A stretch of DNA of 64,000 nt, taken from contig NC_064654.1 in the NCBI RefSeq assembly GCF_001723175.1, forward strand, positions 1,736,001 through 1,800,000, in the 5' to 3' direction. The translations under genes were made by a program, and so were the position numbers. Source of the stretch: Penicillium oxalicum. Its lineage: Eukaryota > Ascomycota > Eurotiomycetes > Eurotiales > Aspergillaceae. Each line of letters starts with the position of its first letter. Within the stretch, counting starts at the first letter, position 1. Below, piece by piece: positions 11,318 to 23,740 of the stretch. Under the pieces are notes generated by a model. It saw only the letters and a program-made list of their open reading frames with translations, did not search any database and was not told the DNA's origin.

Positions 11318-12558
11318 TCAGTTTGCCTTCTTGTCAGATTGCTGCAGATGTCCATGTGTACTTTCATCCCGTTGTTGGGTACCCGAAGCAACAGCGTTGT
11401 CGATGCGACTCAGACCCCGTGCCATAAGCTGTACTGCCGCTGGCAGCACAGCATACCAACTGACGAGTGTCGCAAATGCGGGTAATCTCAAAACTCCACC
11501 GCGGCCGCTGTCCACGGCGGCTACAATTTCGCGAGCGACCTCGACCGGCTCCAGCACAGGAGCGAAGAAGTGACTCGGAGTGCGGATCCAATCAAAAAGA
11601 GGTGTAGCCATTTGTCCGGTTTCAACAAGCAACAACTTGATGTGCCCCTCTTGTCGAAGTTCTGCTTCCATCGTACGGTGCAATGCGCTGAGTCCTGCTT
11701 TGCTCGCTGAGTAGTCTGACAGCCCTGCTGGAGACAATTGGCCTAGTACTGAACTGACAGTAACTACGGTACCTCCGTTCTCCGTCTCTGTAATCATGTC
11801 AGGGACAAAAGTCTGATAGAGAGAAAATGCAGCCATCAAGTTGGTGCGAATGGTCTTCTCAAACTCTTTTGCTGGCAGCTGCAATAGTGGCTTGCCGTTG
11901 ATTCTGGCTGCAGCGCAGTTGATGATGATAGTCGGTGTCCCTAGCTGTGTCACATTGTTAGCCTCCATAGCTGTCTTGAGGAGAAAAAAAAATCATGATC
12001 AAAGCATTCTGCACGTCTAACTGCGTCCCCGAGGGGTTAAAGACATACCTCCTGTTTAATCTTTTCTTTAGCTGTTACTATAGCACGGTGATCGGCTACG
12101 TCGCATTGAATATATTGCACATTCTCCCCAAACACTTCATCTTGCTCTTTGTCCCCCATCTCCTTGATGTCCAGGACCGCCACACTGGTTCCTTTCATGG
12201 CGTAGATTTGCGTAATCAGCAATCCAAGTCCACTGGCGCCGCCCGTCACCAAGACAACCTCGTTTGCGGGGTCAACCGTACGCGGGACACCATACGCGAC
12301 GCGGTGGTTGATGATCCGGGCAATGAGGAGCAGAGTGAGTATCGTCGCATATGCAACAGAAATGATGAATTCCAAGTCTGTCGTCGGCGTGACCTGAGCA
12401 CGGAGGCAAAGGACGATGACCCAAGCGATGAATGGACTGAGAATGGTCCTTTTTGACACTCCCAGGAGGGTATCGAGGGTGAGATGGTACGACCATGGCT
12501 TTGTGGCCGATGGGGCTTGGAGAGAACTCCGTGACGCAATCTTGGGCAGGGAGGCCAT
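11318..12558 (-). CDS. Membrane-anchored short-chain dehydrogenase/reductase (RDH10/DHRS3-like)
   Basis: Two exons, 12558-12049 and 11944-11318, with a 104-bp intron in phase 0, give 378 residues; KEKIKQE joins LGTPTIIIN. The N-terminus carries two hydrophobic helices (about 35-52 and 63-82). The Rossmann fold follows, with the NAD(P)-binding TGGASGLG at 105-112, INCAA as the NNAG variant near 178-182, and catalytic Ser235, Tyr248 and Lys252 in YSASK. The layout is that of classical SDRs of the 16C class, which oxidise or reduce retinoid, lipid or steroid alcohols on the ER or lipid droplets. The substrate cannot be read from the sequence. An acidic residue in the VAVLDIKEM stretch after beta-2 hints at NAD(H), as inference. 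Confidence 0.9.
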
Positions 12559-13128
12559 CTTGAGAACGGGGTGACTCGTTATGCAAAATTGATGACTTTG
12601 TGCCTCGTGGAGTTGGGATTCGTTGGGTGGGCACGATGGATCAAGACAGATGTTGTGATTGCATACTTTGAGGCAAGGTTGAATGGGCGGACTTTGATTG
12701 AGCTTTTCTCTTTCTCTTCAAATTCAATGAGAATACCGAACTGCCCGCCTTCGAATGTTGTGGAATAGGGAGTGCACTGGTTTGTTCTGTTCACCCAGCT
12801 GAGGTTTGACCCGTTCGGCACATGCAAGCGCCCAGATCATGTGGGGCGGACATAGACCGGACCTGTGAATATGTTTGTAGTCGCCTACGAGTGACTGTCC
12901 ATTCAATCTCAAGTTAAAGTGGACCAGCCAACGATCAAGAAGTTTAAATGCTTGGAAACGAACTGTCAAATTTACTTATTTGCAACACGTGTCATGAATT
13001 CATGAGTTCATTCTCAGTACAAAGGCAGACTAGTCCAAGTGGAAGGAACCGGACATCTCACGATCCGGGATGCACCGCCATGCTTAGAACAGACATAGGA
13101 CTCCTGACACATAGGTGATGCTTTTCTC
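12559..13128. other. Intergenic: SDR promoter and 3' flank of the PHD gene
   Basis: No gene supported. A CACGTG core occurs near 12987. Confidence 0.45.
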
Positions 13129-14346
13129 CTACACGAGACCTCGCCAGACGGGTGGGGGAGCTCCTGTATCGTGTGCTTTCTGTGCTGGTCCATGAATACT
13201 GTGGCTGAATGTTTGAGACTGAGAGCTCTCAGTAAGAAGACCCAGATCCCTAGGGTCCATCGTGGGCATGAAACCATTGCCCGCCAGGGGATACAGGCGA
13301 TGATCTTCAACAGCATCCTCAAAAGTCTCATCATCAGTATCTGGCTCAGAAGTATCGGACGGAGTTTCTTGGGAGGTAAATGATGCACGTTGAGAGCGAG
13401 AATTCCCGGTGGTGGATGTCCGGGTTTCATTCGATGAGTGGTTGGTATGAGACAAGGCAGTCAGATTTGGCGCAGGATCTGCAGAGATACCCTTTGAGCT
13501 ACTGGAGATGCAATCATCGAGACTAGTCGAGGTTTTGTTGGCGGAGAGTTCTGTTGACGAGGATGCTGTGCGGGGCTTCTTGCGCGAGCTGGTGTATGGA
13601 TTTGCGTCGGTGACATCATCCTCGGAGCACGTTCTCTTCTTTGATCTCAGTTTGAACTCTGCGTGCGTTTCATTTGAATTGGTGGACACAGTCGCTCTCG
13701 GACGTAAGAAGAACTGTGAAGCCGGCCTGTCCTTCATGTTGGCAGGAAACATTGGGACGGAAGGATGTCTGTTTGAAACGTTGACCAGAAGTTCCACAAG
13801 CTGAGCATGTGAGAGGCGTGAGAGGTAAGCTCGTCTCTCATCAGAAGTGAATCTTTCTCCTCCTACCTCAAGATGAGGTGCCGCTTGCAGTCGGGGATGC
13901 AGCGTCCGTGTCGCCTTCTTTGTCTTGACAATCTTGGTCTTTGCCACTGATGGTCGACGCACGGGTTTGCATCTCCTGCAGTGCCACTCCATGTCTCTTA
14001 CCAGAATGACTTGATTGTCAATCGGTGGATCGTGGCATTTCTGGTGCCATGTGCTGTTGCACCCATCGCAGAAGACAATTGCGTTGGAGGCTGGGCTCTG
14101 TCCTCTGTTGCAATGGATGCAAACCACGTTGGCCTCCTTCTTCCGGGAGACTCCCTTCCGCTTTCCTGTGCCGGCCACAGTTGGTGGTGGAACAAATGGC
14201 GTCGGGGCCTTGATAACTCGTCCAGTCCGGCTGGTACGAGTATCAAGGCTGGCGGGCATCTCCACGGCGCCTGTGGAAGGTGCCGGAGGCAGCCCGGCGA
14301 GAGATTTCTTCGCGGGGGGCATCTTCCGTGGCACTATTGGAACCAA
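13129..14346 (-). CDS. PHD-finger nuclear protein
   Basis: A single exon gives 405 residues from the first ATG; the ATG nine codons in (14322, MPPAKKS) is an equally good start. The N-terminus is basic and Pro-rich. One PHD finger lies at about 74-127, with C4HC3 spacing visible as VCIHCNRG, FCDGCNSTWHQKCHDPP and WHCRRCKP. A short conserved helix follows (ERRAYLSRLSHAQLVELL, about 186-205), known from fungal PHD proteins. The rest is low-complexity, Ser/Thr-rich and acidic, ending at TAG (13131-13129). PHD fingers usually bind the histone H3 tail by its methylation state; the aromatic cage residues cannot be judged by eye. It is probably a chromatin reader, target unknown. A TCACGTGA palindrome lies about 310 bp upstream. 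Confidence 0.88.
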   Translation of the reverse strand: MVPIVPRKMPPAKKSLAGLPPAPSTGAVEMPASLDTRTSRTGRVIKAPTPFVPPPTVAGTGKRKGVSRKKEANVVCIHCNRGQSPASNAIVFCDGCNSTWHQKCHDPPIDNQVILVRDMEWHCRRCKPVRRPSVAKTKIVKTKKATRTLHPRLQAAPHLEVGGERFTSDERRAYLSRLSHAQLVELLVNVSNRHPSVPMFPANMKDRPASQFFLRPRATVSTNSNETHAEFKLRSKKRTCSEDDVTDANPYTSSRKKPRTASSSTELSANKTSTSLDDCISSSSKGISADPAPNLTALSHTNHSSNETRTSTTGNSRSQRASFTSQETPSDTSEPDTDDETFEDAVEDHRLYPLAGNGFMPTMDPRDLGLLTESSQSQTFSHSIHGPAQKAHDTGAPPPVWRGLV

Positions 14347-14877
14347 ATATCAAGATGTAAGGATTGGAAGGTGATGGCTGGGATGTTTTAATTGAAGTGA
14401 GGGTTGAGAGATAGTAGGTTGGTGGATGAGAGCAATGTAGGTAAAACAGAATGTGGAAGAGTGGTTGGAAAGTGAAGGGTTGGCTCTCTTTTTAAAACAA
14501 TCTGAGACCAGGCATCCTCTCGCCCAGGCAGGTCGTCTGCCTAGTGTCTGGCCTGGTCGCGCGTGAAGGCAAACACCGTCAACGCTGCCAGTACCTCAGT
14601 ACCATGGAAAATGCAGATTCCGGAAATGAGTGCCTGCGGTGCCTGTATACTCTCACGTGACAGCAGCCCTTTTCCACGGCCAACACTTTTCGCAGGCTCT
14701 GGTTCAACCTAAATATTGTGAGCTACAATAAGAAAGACTGGTGGACTTTGATTAAAGAAAATTTCTCTCCGAAAGTTCTGTCCAGTTGCTCTAGATGTTT
14801 ATATACAATAGTAGGGAGCAGGGAGAGTCAATCGGCAAAGTGTCCGTCCACCTAACTCTCTCATCAATATTGCAGAA
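14347..14877. other. Intergenic: PHD gene promoter and 3' flank of CoA-transferase gene
   Basis: No gene. It contains a short inverted repeat (AGGCAG, 5-base loop, CTGCCT, near 14526-14542) and a TCACGTGA palindrome at 14653-14660. Confidence 0.45.
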
Positions 14878-16544
14878 TCACGCCACCACACCATTCGTCT
14901 TTAACTGCGAAATTTCATCTTTGGTGTATTGCAAGAAATTCGCAAGAATTTCATCTGTGTGTTGACCCAGGGTTGGAGGAGGCGTGCGCACACCGGGCCT
15001 GGCTTCAGAATACTTGATGGGTGTATTGACAAGCTTGATGGGACCGCAGGCTGGATGATCAACCTCGGTAACCATGTTTCGCGCGAGAACTGAAGAGGAG
15101 TCAGGAAGCTGCGCGAATGTAGAAACGGGGAAAGGGATTGAAAAACCGACCATGCTCATGGTTCAATGTCCCCTGAATGTCATTAACCGCTGCATATGGC
15201 ATGCCACTTCCTTCAAAAATGTCCAGCCATTCTTTGGTAGTCTTCTGCTGAGTCGTGGCCTCAATCAACCCGTCAATATCTTCTCTATGTTTCACACGAT
15301 CGCTGTTCGTCACAAAACGAGCGTCGCTCTTCCAGTCAGGGAAGCCCAGCCGATCACACAGAACACCAAACAGACGGTCGTTGCCACCTCCAAAGAGGAT
15401 ATCACCATCTTTAGTCTTGTAGCTTCGATACGGGACAATTGAGGCTAGGTGGAAATCTTAGTACTTGCAGAGTCTGAGGCGCACATCGTGGTCTGCACTT
15501 ACGATGCGCAGTACCCCAACGTCCTGAATCCTTCTGACCGCTGATCAAAGCAGAGCTCGCCAGATTAGACAAAGTGGCGACCTGACAGTCGCTCAGGCAG
15601 GCGTCGATGTGCTGGCCCTTGCCCGTTCTCATTCGCGCCAGTAAAGCTGCCATGATGGCATTTGAAGTATACAAACCTGTGGTCAGGTCGGTGACCGCGA
15701 CACCAACCTTGACGGGAGGGCCGTCGCGTGACCCTGTAATGTGCATCAACCCCATCTCCGCCTCCACCATAACATCATACCCAGCTCGGTTGCTGTAAGG
15801 CCCAGTCTGCCCATAACCTGTGATACTGGCGTAAATCAACTTAGGATTGATCTTTGAAAGTGTCTCATAGTCCATTCCATATTTCTTCAGCGCTCCTGGG
15901 ACATAATTCTCGACGAACACATCACATTCCTTTGCGAGCTTGTGGAGGATCTCGACGCCGGACTTGTGCTGAAATGACAATGCGAGCGACTTTTTGTTGC
16001 GGTTTACCTAGTCACAAGATGAGATGTCTGCACTTGTCAATGTTCTAGTAAGAGGACTCTTCATACTGCCAAGTAATAGGCGCTTTCACCGGGACCTTTC
16101 TGTGATGCATCCTCGTACTTGGCGTACGGAGGACCCCATGCTCGAGTATCGTCACCTCTGACAGGGTGTTCGACTTTGATCACATCCGCCCTTGATCATT
16201 CAAAGTGAGAATTGATGCTCATAGAACTACTGCGCGCCGTGGACGCCTGAGGAGAGAGCGCAGATAGGTACTCACCCAAGGTCTCCTAAGATTTGAGTGC
16301 AATATGGCTGAGAGATAACTTCTTGTCAGCACATTCCACGGGAGAATCATGAAAAGAAAAACGCATAAAGACTCACTCCAGCCAACACTCGGGTCATGTC
16401 AAGCACGCGGATTCCTGCTAGTGGCAGCGTTCCGTCCACAGGTGGAGCGGTAGTGGAATAGCTCCGCAGAGCTAAAATTCGCGACAATACATTGCTTTGC
16501 CGGCAGGGCCTTGAGCGATAGAGAAGTGAAAGAGACATAATCAT
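14878..16544 (-). CDS. Mitochondrial family III CoA-transferase (SUGCT / CaiB-BaiF type)
   Basis: Six exons (16544-16377, 16307-16276, 16190-16067, 16007-15503, 15444-15151, 15089-14878) keep phase throughout and give 444 residues. The N-terminus is a classic mitochondrial presequence (Arg-rich, ending RSYST). Family III signatures follow: [54 protein letters not shown], and the block with the catalytic aspartate, [12 protein letters not shown]. The 3' part has [25 protein letters not shown] and PPPTLGQHT, matching human SUGCT (succinate-hydroxymethylglutarate CoA-transferase) in order. It would move CoA between dicarboxylates in the matrix; the acid used here is inferred only. The second exon is only 32 nt. 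A TACTAAG branch-point box precedes the 15445 acceptor. The gene is divergent from riboflavin synthase. Confidence 0.92.
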
Positions 16545-16771
16545 TCTCAAGTGCCACGCCGCCTTGAGAATGTACAAAGGCCAAAAAAGAATGAGCAAAG
16601 ACGAATTATGAATGGCGCCGTCTCGATCGGATTATATGGTTCTCTGGGGTAGATCGAAACTCCGCCAAAACGCCGACGACGACACCGCTCGGGGTGGGGC
16701 CCGAAGCCGAGGTCGACGGGCGACTCCAATTGTGTAATCATCCTGCAGCTCAAGACAACTCTGTCGCAAAC

Positions 16772-17608
16772 ATGTTCACTGGCTTGGTTGAAACAATCGG
16801 GAGTAGGCCTCTCACCTCTATAGTCTATCAAGATGTGTAATACAGACTAATCAATCTTTTTCCGGGTAGCCGTCACGGCTCTGGAGCCCCTGGACACCTC
16901 GTTGAGTGGAGGTGGGGGTACATCGCTGACGATCTCTGACTGTGAAGAGATCCTTACCGATGCGCACTTGGGTGACAGTATCGCCGTCAATGGTGCGTAC
17001 CCTTGAAAATGAAATTCGATCTACTGAATGGATGGGATGCTGATGTTTTTATCTTGCCAGGAACCTGTTTGACCGTCACTGCCTTCGAGAAGAACTGGTT
17101 CAAGGTGGGATGTGCGCCGGAAACTCTGCGAAGAACCAACCTTGGATCCCTGCAGGCTGGATCGAAAGTGAACCTCGAGCGTGCAGTCTCCGCTGACACC
17201 CGGATGGGTGGTCACTTTGTCCAAGGTCACGTCGACACCGTTGCGAAGATTCTTTCCGTGACGCCTGACGGCAACGCTCTTGTATTCCGCCTGCAGCCGC
17301 GTGACAAGGACGTGCTGCGCTACGTGGTCGAAAAGGGCTATGTCACGCTCGACGGCGCCAGCTTGACGGTTACAAAGGTGGTCGACGGCGAAGATGGGTA
17401 TTGGGAGGTGATGTTGATTGCCTATACACAAGAGAAGATTGTGACTGCGGCTAAGAAGGCTGGCGAAGAAGTCAATGTGGAAATCGACATTGTCGGAAAA
17501 TATGTCGAGAAGAGCGTTCAGGGATATTTTGCCGGTACTTCCGGAGGTGATTTTGCCATTTTGGAGAAAATGGTGTCACGTATGATTGACGAGAAGTTGA
17601 AACGGTAG
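16772..17608 (+). CDS. rib5: Riboflavin synthase (lumazine-binding, Rib5)
   Basis: Exons 16772-16802, 16870-16992 and 17061-17608 give 233 residues. The N-terminus MFTGLVETIG is diagnostic of riboflavin synthase. There are two tandem lumazine-binding barrels: the first has LGDSIAVNGTCLTV (built across intron 2) and MGGHFVQGHVDTV, and the second has GYVTLDGASLTV and VNVEIDIVGKYVE. The enzyme dismutates two 6,7-dimethyl-8-ribityllumazine molecules to riboflavin, acting as a trimer in the cytosol. The length matches the family. It is divergent from the CoA-transferase gene (227 bp apart) and marks the left edge of conserved sequence before the accessory region. Confidence 0.97.
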
Positions 17609-18080
17609 ACTGGAGCGGCAAGAAGTCACAGTCTTCCAGCATATAAATCTCAGGTGATATTTAAAGGAAAAGCCTTCCGTTTCAAATCTAGAGTGATCTT
17701 ATTCGATGCTCGTACACACTCGCCAGCAAAAGTCCCGTCTCCGGCGACTGGGTAGAGTTGCAGGATTTATTGTGCCTTGTACTCGTAATCCAATTTGAAG
17801 CCTCATTTTACATCGATATAGAAGATTGCTACGGGAAAGGTCAGGGGACAAAAAGCTCAGTCAACGAAACAGTGCTTATCCAGTCGCTTTATTCCGAGGA
17901 CCGCAGGTTCGTCAACCTCGACGAAAAATGGGCATTGACATTGAGACTATCACTTGAACCCAGCCCCCGGCTGTTTCATTTTCTCTTCCTTTCAATCGAC
18001 CGACTCTGACGGAACTCACAGCATGAAACTGGCTAACTCAATCTTTCTCCCGTCAACCGGTAACTAGTTTCGACAAGTTT
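17609..18080. other. Intergenic between convergent rib5 and MFS genes
   Basis: The 3' flanks of two genes; a short open frame at 17758-18009 has no recognisable features. Confidence 0.5.
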
Positions 18081-20240
18081 TTATTTTTCCACAACTCCAA
18101 CGCGTTCAGGTTCCGCCTGCGGGAGTTGCACAGCGTCTTCTTTCTTTTTCCCCTTGACACTTTTCACCTCAATGCAGAGAGCACACACCAGCGAAGCACA
18201 AGCCACGGCCACAGCGCTATAGAGCACCTTGATGACCGCGTCATTGTAGGCTTGCAATAGCTGTTCCTTTGAGGCCGGGCCGAGGAGTTGGATGAGCCCA
18301 GTGAGACCCTGTTTGTTGATCTCTTGCGTGGTGATACTTGGATCAATTGGACGAATGGAATGAACGAGCTGCGTCAGGTAGATATTCTGGCCAACGGCCA
18401 TGGACACAATACCCCCGATCGTGAACGAAAATACCACGAGGACAATTCCACCCGTGATTGATTCAGTCGGCAGCACAGTTTGGATTGCAATATACGGGGC
18501 TTGCCAGCCAATGCCACAGCCAACTCCATAGATTGCTTGATATGCAGCCCATTTGACTGTGGAAGTCTCCAAAGTGAGGGTGGTCAATAGCCCGGTGCCC
18601 ACAGACAGCAGACAGCTGCCAAGGATCAGAGCGGGTGTATAGTATCCGATCCATGAGGTAAAAGACCCCGAGAGGAAAAGGGCAAGCGAGAGACCGATCA
18701 CCATGGGTAATGTTGAGACACCGGAGGCTATTATGGAATCAGTCGTCTGCTGTGCCAGCTATTGCACCGAGACTCACCTAAAGGGGTCTTTTCTCGTGCC
18801 GTTTGAAACCACAGAGGAATCTGTATCGGGTCAGCGTCTCATTGTGCAGAATGAGATAAAGGCGTGAGATCGGAACCAAAACTCACATAATAGGCGATAA
18901 TGTACAGACTAGCGGCCATGAAGCCCGAGTACAATATACAGCCTGCTGTGGTTCGCGAAAGGAGCAACTTGAGATCCAGTGTCGCCTTGTCACCTCGCCA
19001 AAGCTCACACGCGATGAAAGCTCCAGCCAGACCGGCAGCGAGAAGAAGTGGAAGAAGCACACGAAAGTTGGACCAGTTGTAAAATGTCCCCGCCCATTCC
19101 AGCGCCAGAATGAGACAGATGATCGTTGGCACGAGAAGTGCGGCGCCGACAGGGTCACATTCGGCCAGTTTCTCCGAGAGACTGAGTCCTGCTTTAGTTG
19201 GTCTTTGGACGTCTTTGAAGAGAAGCAGAACCAGGACCAGACTGAGCACCGCAATGGGGATCGTCACATAGAAGCAAGCTCTCCATCCTCCGTATTCCGC
19301 CAGAACACCTCCAATGAGGGGTCCAGCACAGATAGCCACGCATTCTGCCATCCCCACAACGCCTTGCCAAAATGGTCGTCTTTCGAGAGAGCATATGCGA
19401 GACACTAATCTGGAATCGTCGTCTTAGTTTAGCGCACCGTGAGCAAGAAACGGGCTCACATCACACCGCGAATCGTCTTACATGTTCATGCCCGAGAGAA
19501 TACCGGCACTGGCCAATCCGGTGATGGCGCGTCCGATGATAAATGTCACAGACGTATGTGCCACGGTGCATATGACTGAGCCAACCAAGAAGATTCCTAA
19601 CATGATGGCAAATATGGCCTTGAATGGGTACAGATCATAGACCTTGCCCAGGCTCAGAACGGAGGCGGCCGATGTCATTAAACTGGGACATGATTAGCAG
19701 CATATCGGAAAGACGAGTGGACCAACCTTAGCAAAGGTCGGCACATTGAGAGCCAGGAAATGGTAGACTTACTATGCTGAACTGTACCATACCAAGTCTC
19801 CTGTAGCCTGAAAGTCTTCCACCAGCACGGGAATGATTGTCGCGACACAATTACTGTCCTTCAAAATTCCATTGTCAATTCTTTTTCTCGGCCAGGCAAG
19901 CAATCCCAGACGCTCTGCGTGCAAGACTGAGGTCACTTACATATCCCACTAGAAACGCCGCGGAGCCGGCACTGATCATCATGATTGCAAAACGCCATGA
20001 TTGAGGATAGACTGGCGTTTCCTCCTCGTTGGACGTCGGAATCTCCGTCACCTCATCTGCAGTTGAGGCTTGAGGAGGTTGAGTTTTCTCTCCGGTTGTG
20101 TCCTGAAGATGCGCACTGCGTTCCCTCGTGTTATCTGAACTCGTAGAATCCGGGAGGTTAATGTCTCTAGACATTTTCTCGTCTTCCAAAAAGGGTGGAC
20201 TCTCCAGACTGGACTGGCGATTCTCCAGATGAAAAACCAC
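18081..20240 (-). CDS. MFS efflux transporter of the DHA2 (14-TM) drug/toxin exporter type
   Basis: Six exons (20240-19941, 19858-19773, 19682-19482, 19409-18887, 18820-18778, 18727-18081) keep phase at every junction and give 599 residues from the first ATG, or 577 from the inner ATG at 20174 (MSRDINLP). A ~80-residue hydrophilic N-terminus precedes the first membrane helix. Family marks are VATIIPVLVEDF with VWYSSAYLM (motif D1 region), GRAITGLASAGILSG (motif C-like), ERRPFWQGVVG, GPLIGGVLAEYGGWRACFY and IYGVGCGIGWQAP. DHA2 carriers export drugs and secondary metabolites across the plasma membrane by proton antiport. Its place next to the peptide synthetase suggests it exports that product; this is inference from context. 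The tail ends in a Lys-rich cytosolic stretch. One exon is only 43 nt. Confidence 0.92.
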
Positions 20241-21799
20241 TGGTCAAAATCAGGAGTCTCAGGGAGCCTAGTCGAATAGCGTAAAACAGAAAAGCAACGC
20301 TGGCAGGGATTAGCATGATGACCTAATTCAAAGCAGTGCTCATCAAGAGTCTTCCGACAAGTGCGTATTCTCCAAACATGTTCCCAGCTCCACTATTGTA
20401 CAAGATGGGGCAAATCAACTGTGGACTGTAGCACGACTTCCAGGTCAAGCTCTTCTAAGCAGAGGGCCGAGAGCCACCTTGAAGATCCTCGATCCGAGGC
20501 CATGCTGACACGACCGCGTCCTCGGGGCTGATGAGGCGATTTTCTGTAGCTAGGATTGATCTGCCTACTAGTCCTTTTCCGATTACCTGGGAATGCACTA
20601 GGCACAAGCGGTTCAATATTGCAAAGTCCTCTTGAGAAAGAACCTGAAAAGACAGCAGCTTTAGCCCGTTCATGGACCTGATACATCCGATAGGTATGGT
20701 GGCGGTACCAAGAGTTGTCAATTGGCGAAAAGCTTATCGTCAACCTCGGAATATTCGTGCTGAATAATCCAATCTCGTAGAGACTATCGTCCTACAGCCG
20801 CCCTACAGCCCTCTGAGCAGAACTTGCTTGTCAGGTTGGTGGGCACTCGCCGCCCTTCAGGCACCGGTGGATGGACGGAGCCTCCCGTGCGCGGGCGGGC
20901 ACGTCCAGCCGGGCCGCCCGCCTGCCGGTGGCTGAGTAATCCACCGCCATCCATGGCCCCAGTTCTAAGGCCTGAGGCCGAGACGGTCAAGGACCCGCCT
21001 CGCCTTAGTTCCAGTTGATTGAGCCAGTGGAAGCTGGAGGCTCTCCAGTAACTCGCTGCGGCGGACACCACTAACCGCTTTCAACAAGAGCGCCCAACAT
21101 GGTATGGGAGCTTGCACATCTAACGTGGAGAACCAGTTTAGTGTAGAATTTTTGTGAAAGACCGGGAGATTGATCTTGTGCAACGATACGGAGCATCGCG
21201 ACAGTGCCCCACAAGGACACCCGAAACTGAACCGGCCACCAACGCGTCGAAGGCATGAGGCGGATGTGAATACTACGGTAGATCTGGGCACGCGATTGAG
21301 GCCATTTGCATTCGCAAGCCGAGTCATCTTGTCTTTGTCCCCTATACCAGTCCTGCGTGCTGAGCGAAGGGTCATGATAAACCCACGAGATGGGCAAGTA
21401 GGGGAAGGTTGCGACTGACCAAGCGCAGAGCACGTCAATTACAGAGACGCATCCAGGCCGCGAAAATGGACAGCGGCGGCCTGCTTCAGTATGGGGTCTT
21501 CTTGGTCAGAAGAGTTGCTTAGTAGGTATGTGGCAATTTGATCCAGTAGCTGACGAAGAGCTCTTACTATGATATCAAACAGTATCACTTGTCCAGTATC
21601 AGCACCACTAGAAATTAAATACAGGCTTATAATCATGGCCATATTATAATGATCCGTTGAGCACGTTGACAATTGAGCCTTCTCGAAAATTTACTTTTTT
21701 TTTTGATCTCACCAGACCAAGTTTCAATCCATCTGTTGCTGGTTTTGTGTCAAGTCGAGGATACTACCACAGTAATTGACGAACAGCCATCTCTTCACG
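20241..21799. other. Gene-poor gap between MFS and NRPS genes
   Basis: This 1.56-kb region would hold the promoters of both divergent genes but is long for that. Minus-strand frames (20455-20721, 20784-21071, 21071-21433, 21439-21672) shift repeatedly and none carries a domain I recognise. They may be remnants of a decayed gene, or chance. A GC-rich patch lies at about 20830-21010. Two near-tandem copies of CCTACAGCC sit at about 20792-20812. Confidence 0.4.
20891..20921. repeat. GC-rich inverted repeat
   Basis: Perfect 8-bp arms, GCGGGCGG (20891-20898) and CCGCCCGC (20914-20921), flank a 15-base GC-rich loop, inside a patch far richer in GC than its surroundings. It could form a strong hairpin. 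Function unknown. Confidence 0.6.
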
Positions 21800-23740
21800 A
21801 TGCCTGGCAACCAAGTGCAACCCGAACCACCCTTGGTTGAGGATTGCGTGCACCATGCATTTTGTCGCCAAGTCAGACAAAGGCCAGATGCAACAGCGAT
21901 CGCCTCTCATGACACTTCACTCTCATATCAACAACTGGACGATTATACGGACCGAGTCGCATGGGCGCTTCAAGCACGCGGCGTGGGCCCCGAAGTGGTG
22001 GTACTACTCTGTTTCGAAAAGTCCGCATGGGCCATTGTCGCCATGCTCGCCGTGATGAAAGCCGGCGGTGTTTGTGCCAATGTCAGCCCGAACTATCCAA
22101 TCGAACGAATAAACAGGATTGTTGAGCAAAGCGAGGCATCGCTCATGTTGTCCAATGTGATTAATGAGAAATTGCGGAGTGTTTGTGGGATTGAATTGTT
22201 CGAAATTACCGAAGCCACGGTGACCGCGTTGTCTGCCCCTTCTTCACAACTGATCGACACCATAACTCCACAAAATGCCGCGTACATTCTCTTCACATCT
22301 GGCAGTACCGGCGAGCCAAAGGGCATAGTAGTCGAGCATGGTTCGCTCTGCACCAGTGCTGCGGCTCACGGGTCAAAATGGGGAATCAACTACGGGACCC
22401 GAGTCTTTCAATTTGCGTCTTATACATTTGGTAAGAAGTCTTAGGAATTTGAAGCGAGATCAGAGACAGAGACTAATCCAGCCAAATACACCACAGATGT
22501 GAGCGTTGCCGACATTTTCTTCTCTTTGATGCGAGGCGCATGCATTTGTGTGCCTTCAGAATCCGAGCGACTCGAGAATCTGACTGGCTCCTTGACGCGC
22601 CTCCAAGCCAACTGGGCCTTTTTAACCCCATCTGTTGCTGCAATGGTGAAGCCGGCATTAACTCCATCCCTCCGGACCTTGCTGCTAGGAGGTGAAGCAC
22701 CTACACATCAAAACATCCAGACGTGGGCTGAGGCCGTAGACTTGATTGTCTGCACTGGGCCGGCAGAATGCTCAATTTACTGCATGGGTAGTCCCCCCTG
22801 CAGCAAGGACTCAGATCCTGCAAACGTGGGATTTCCAATTGGAGGACGTCTTTGGGTGACGGACCCTGACGATCCAACGGTCCTAGTTGCACCGGGACAA
22901 ATTGGAGAGCTTGTGATTGAGGGTCGCATTGTGTCAAGAGGCTACCTGAAGAACCCGACGGCCACAGAAAGATCCTTTCTCAGTGAGCCGGCCTGGCTGC
23001 CCAAGGAGGGAGAGCAGCGTCCCCGTCGTGTGTATCGCACAGGCGATCTAATAAGACAGAACCCCGATGGATCATACAACTTCATCGGGCGTTCAGACAA
23101 TCAGGTCAAGATCCGCGGACAGCGCGTGGAGCTGAGTGAAATTGAAAATTCGATCATGCAAGCATCGGCTGCGCTTTCCCTCACAAAGGTCGTGTACATT
23201 GGCAGATCCTCTGATAGGGTGCGGGACGCCCTCGTGGCCTTCCTTGAATTTAAAGATGGCCATACACATCACACCGATTCATCTGCTGCCAGATCTACAG
23301 AGGAGGAAATCATTGCAATTGAAAAAAGTGTGGCTGCATCATTGCCTGATTATATGGTTCCGAATCACTTTCTGCCGTTGACGCAGCTTCCACTCACGCT
23401 CAATGGAAAGGCTGATATGAGGTCTTTACGTCAGCTCTTCAATGAGCACGAATTGAGACAAATAGAGATGGCAAAGTGTCGAAACGCCTCCTCCAAGAGC
23501 AACTTGTCATCAAATGAGATGACTTTGCGCCGCCTATGGTCCCATGTTCTGAACCTTGATGAGGAATTTATCACGCCTGACAGCGACTTTGTACGCCTCG
23601 GCGGCAGCTCACTGAGTGCCATGGAACTCGTCAGCGCTGCTCGCGCTGAAAGGCTTGACTTATCATTTTCATTGGTCATGCAATCCTCCAAACTCAGCAA
23701 CATGGCTGCGGCATGCGCTGAGAATGCGACTTCATCCGAG
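21800..23740 (+). other. NRPS module 1: A1-T1 (initiation)
   Basis: A1 has core A3 FTSGSTGEPKG, A7 YRTGD, A8 KIRGQRVE and A10 NGKAD, so it should be active. The A5 core, usually NxYGPTE, reads VCTGPAE. Hand alignment to GrsA PheA gives pocket residues D-V-A-F-L-G-C-I-Y-K (approximate). T1 carries LGGSSLSA with its phosphopantetheine Ser at about residue 581 (Ser-Ser in place of Asp-Ser). There is no C domain ahead, so this module starts the chain. Confidence 0.85.

Noticed and set aside
14526..14542. 6-bp inverted repeat AGGCAG/CTGCCT
   Set aside because: Short arms in a GC-balanced promoter are expected by chance; nothing else marks it.
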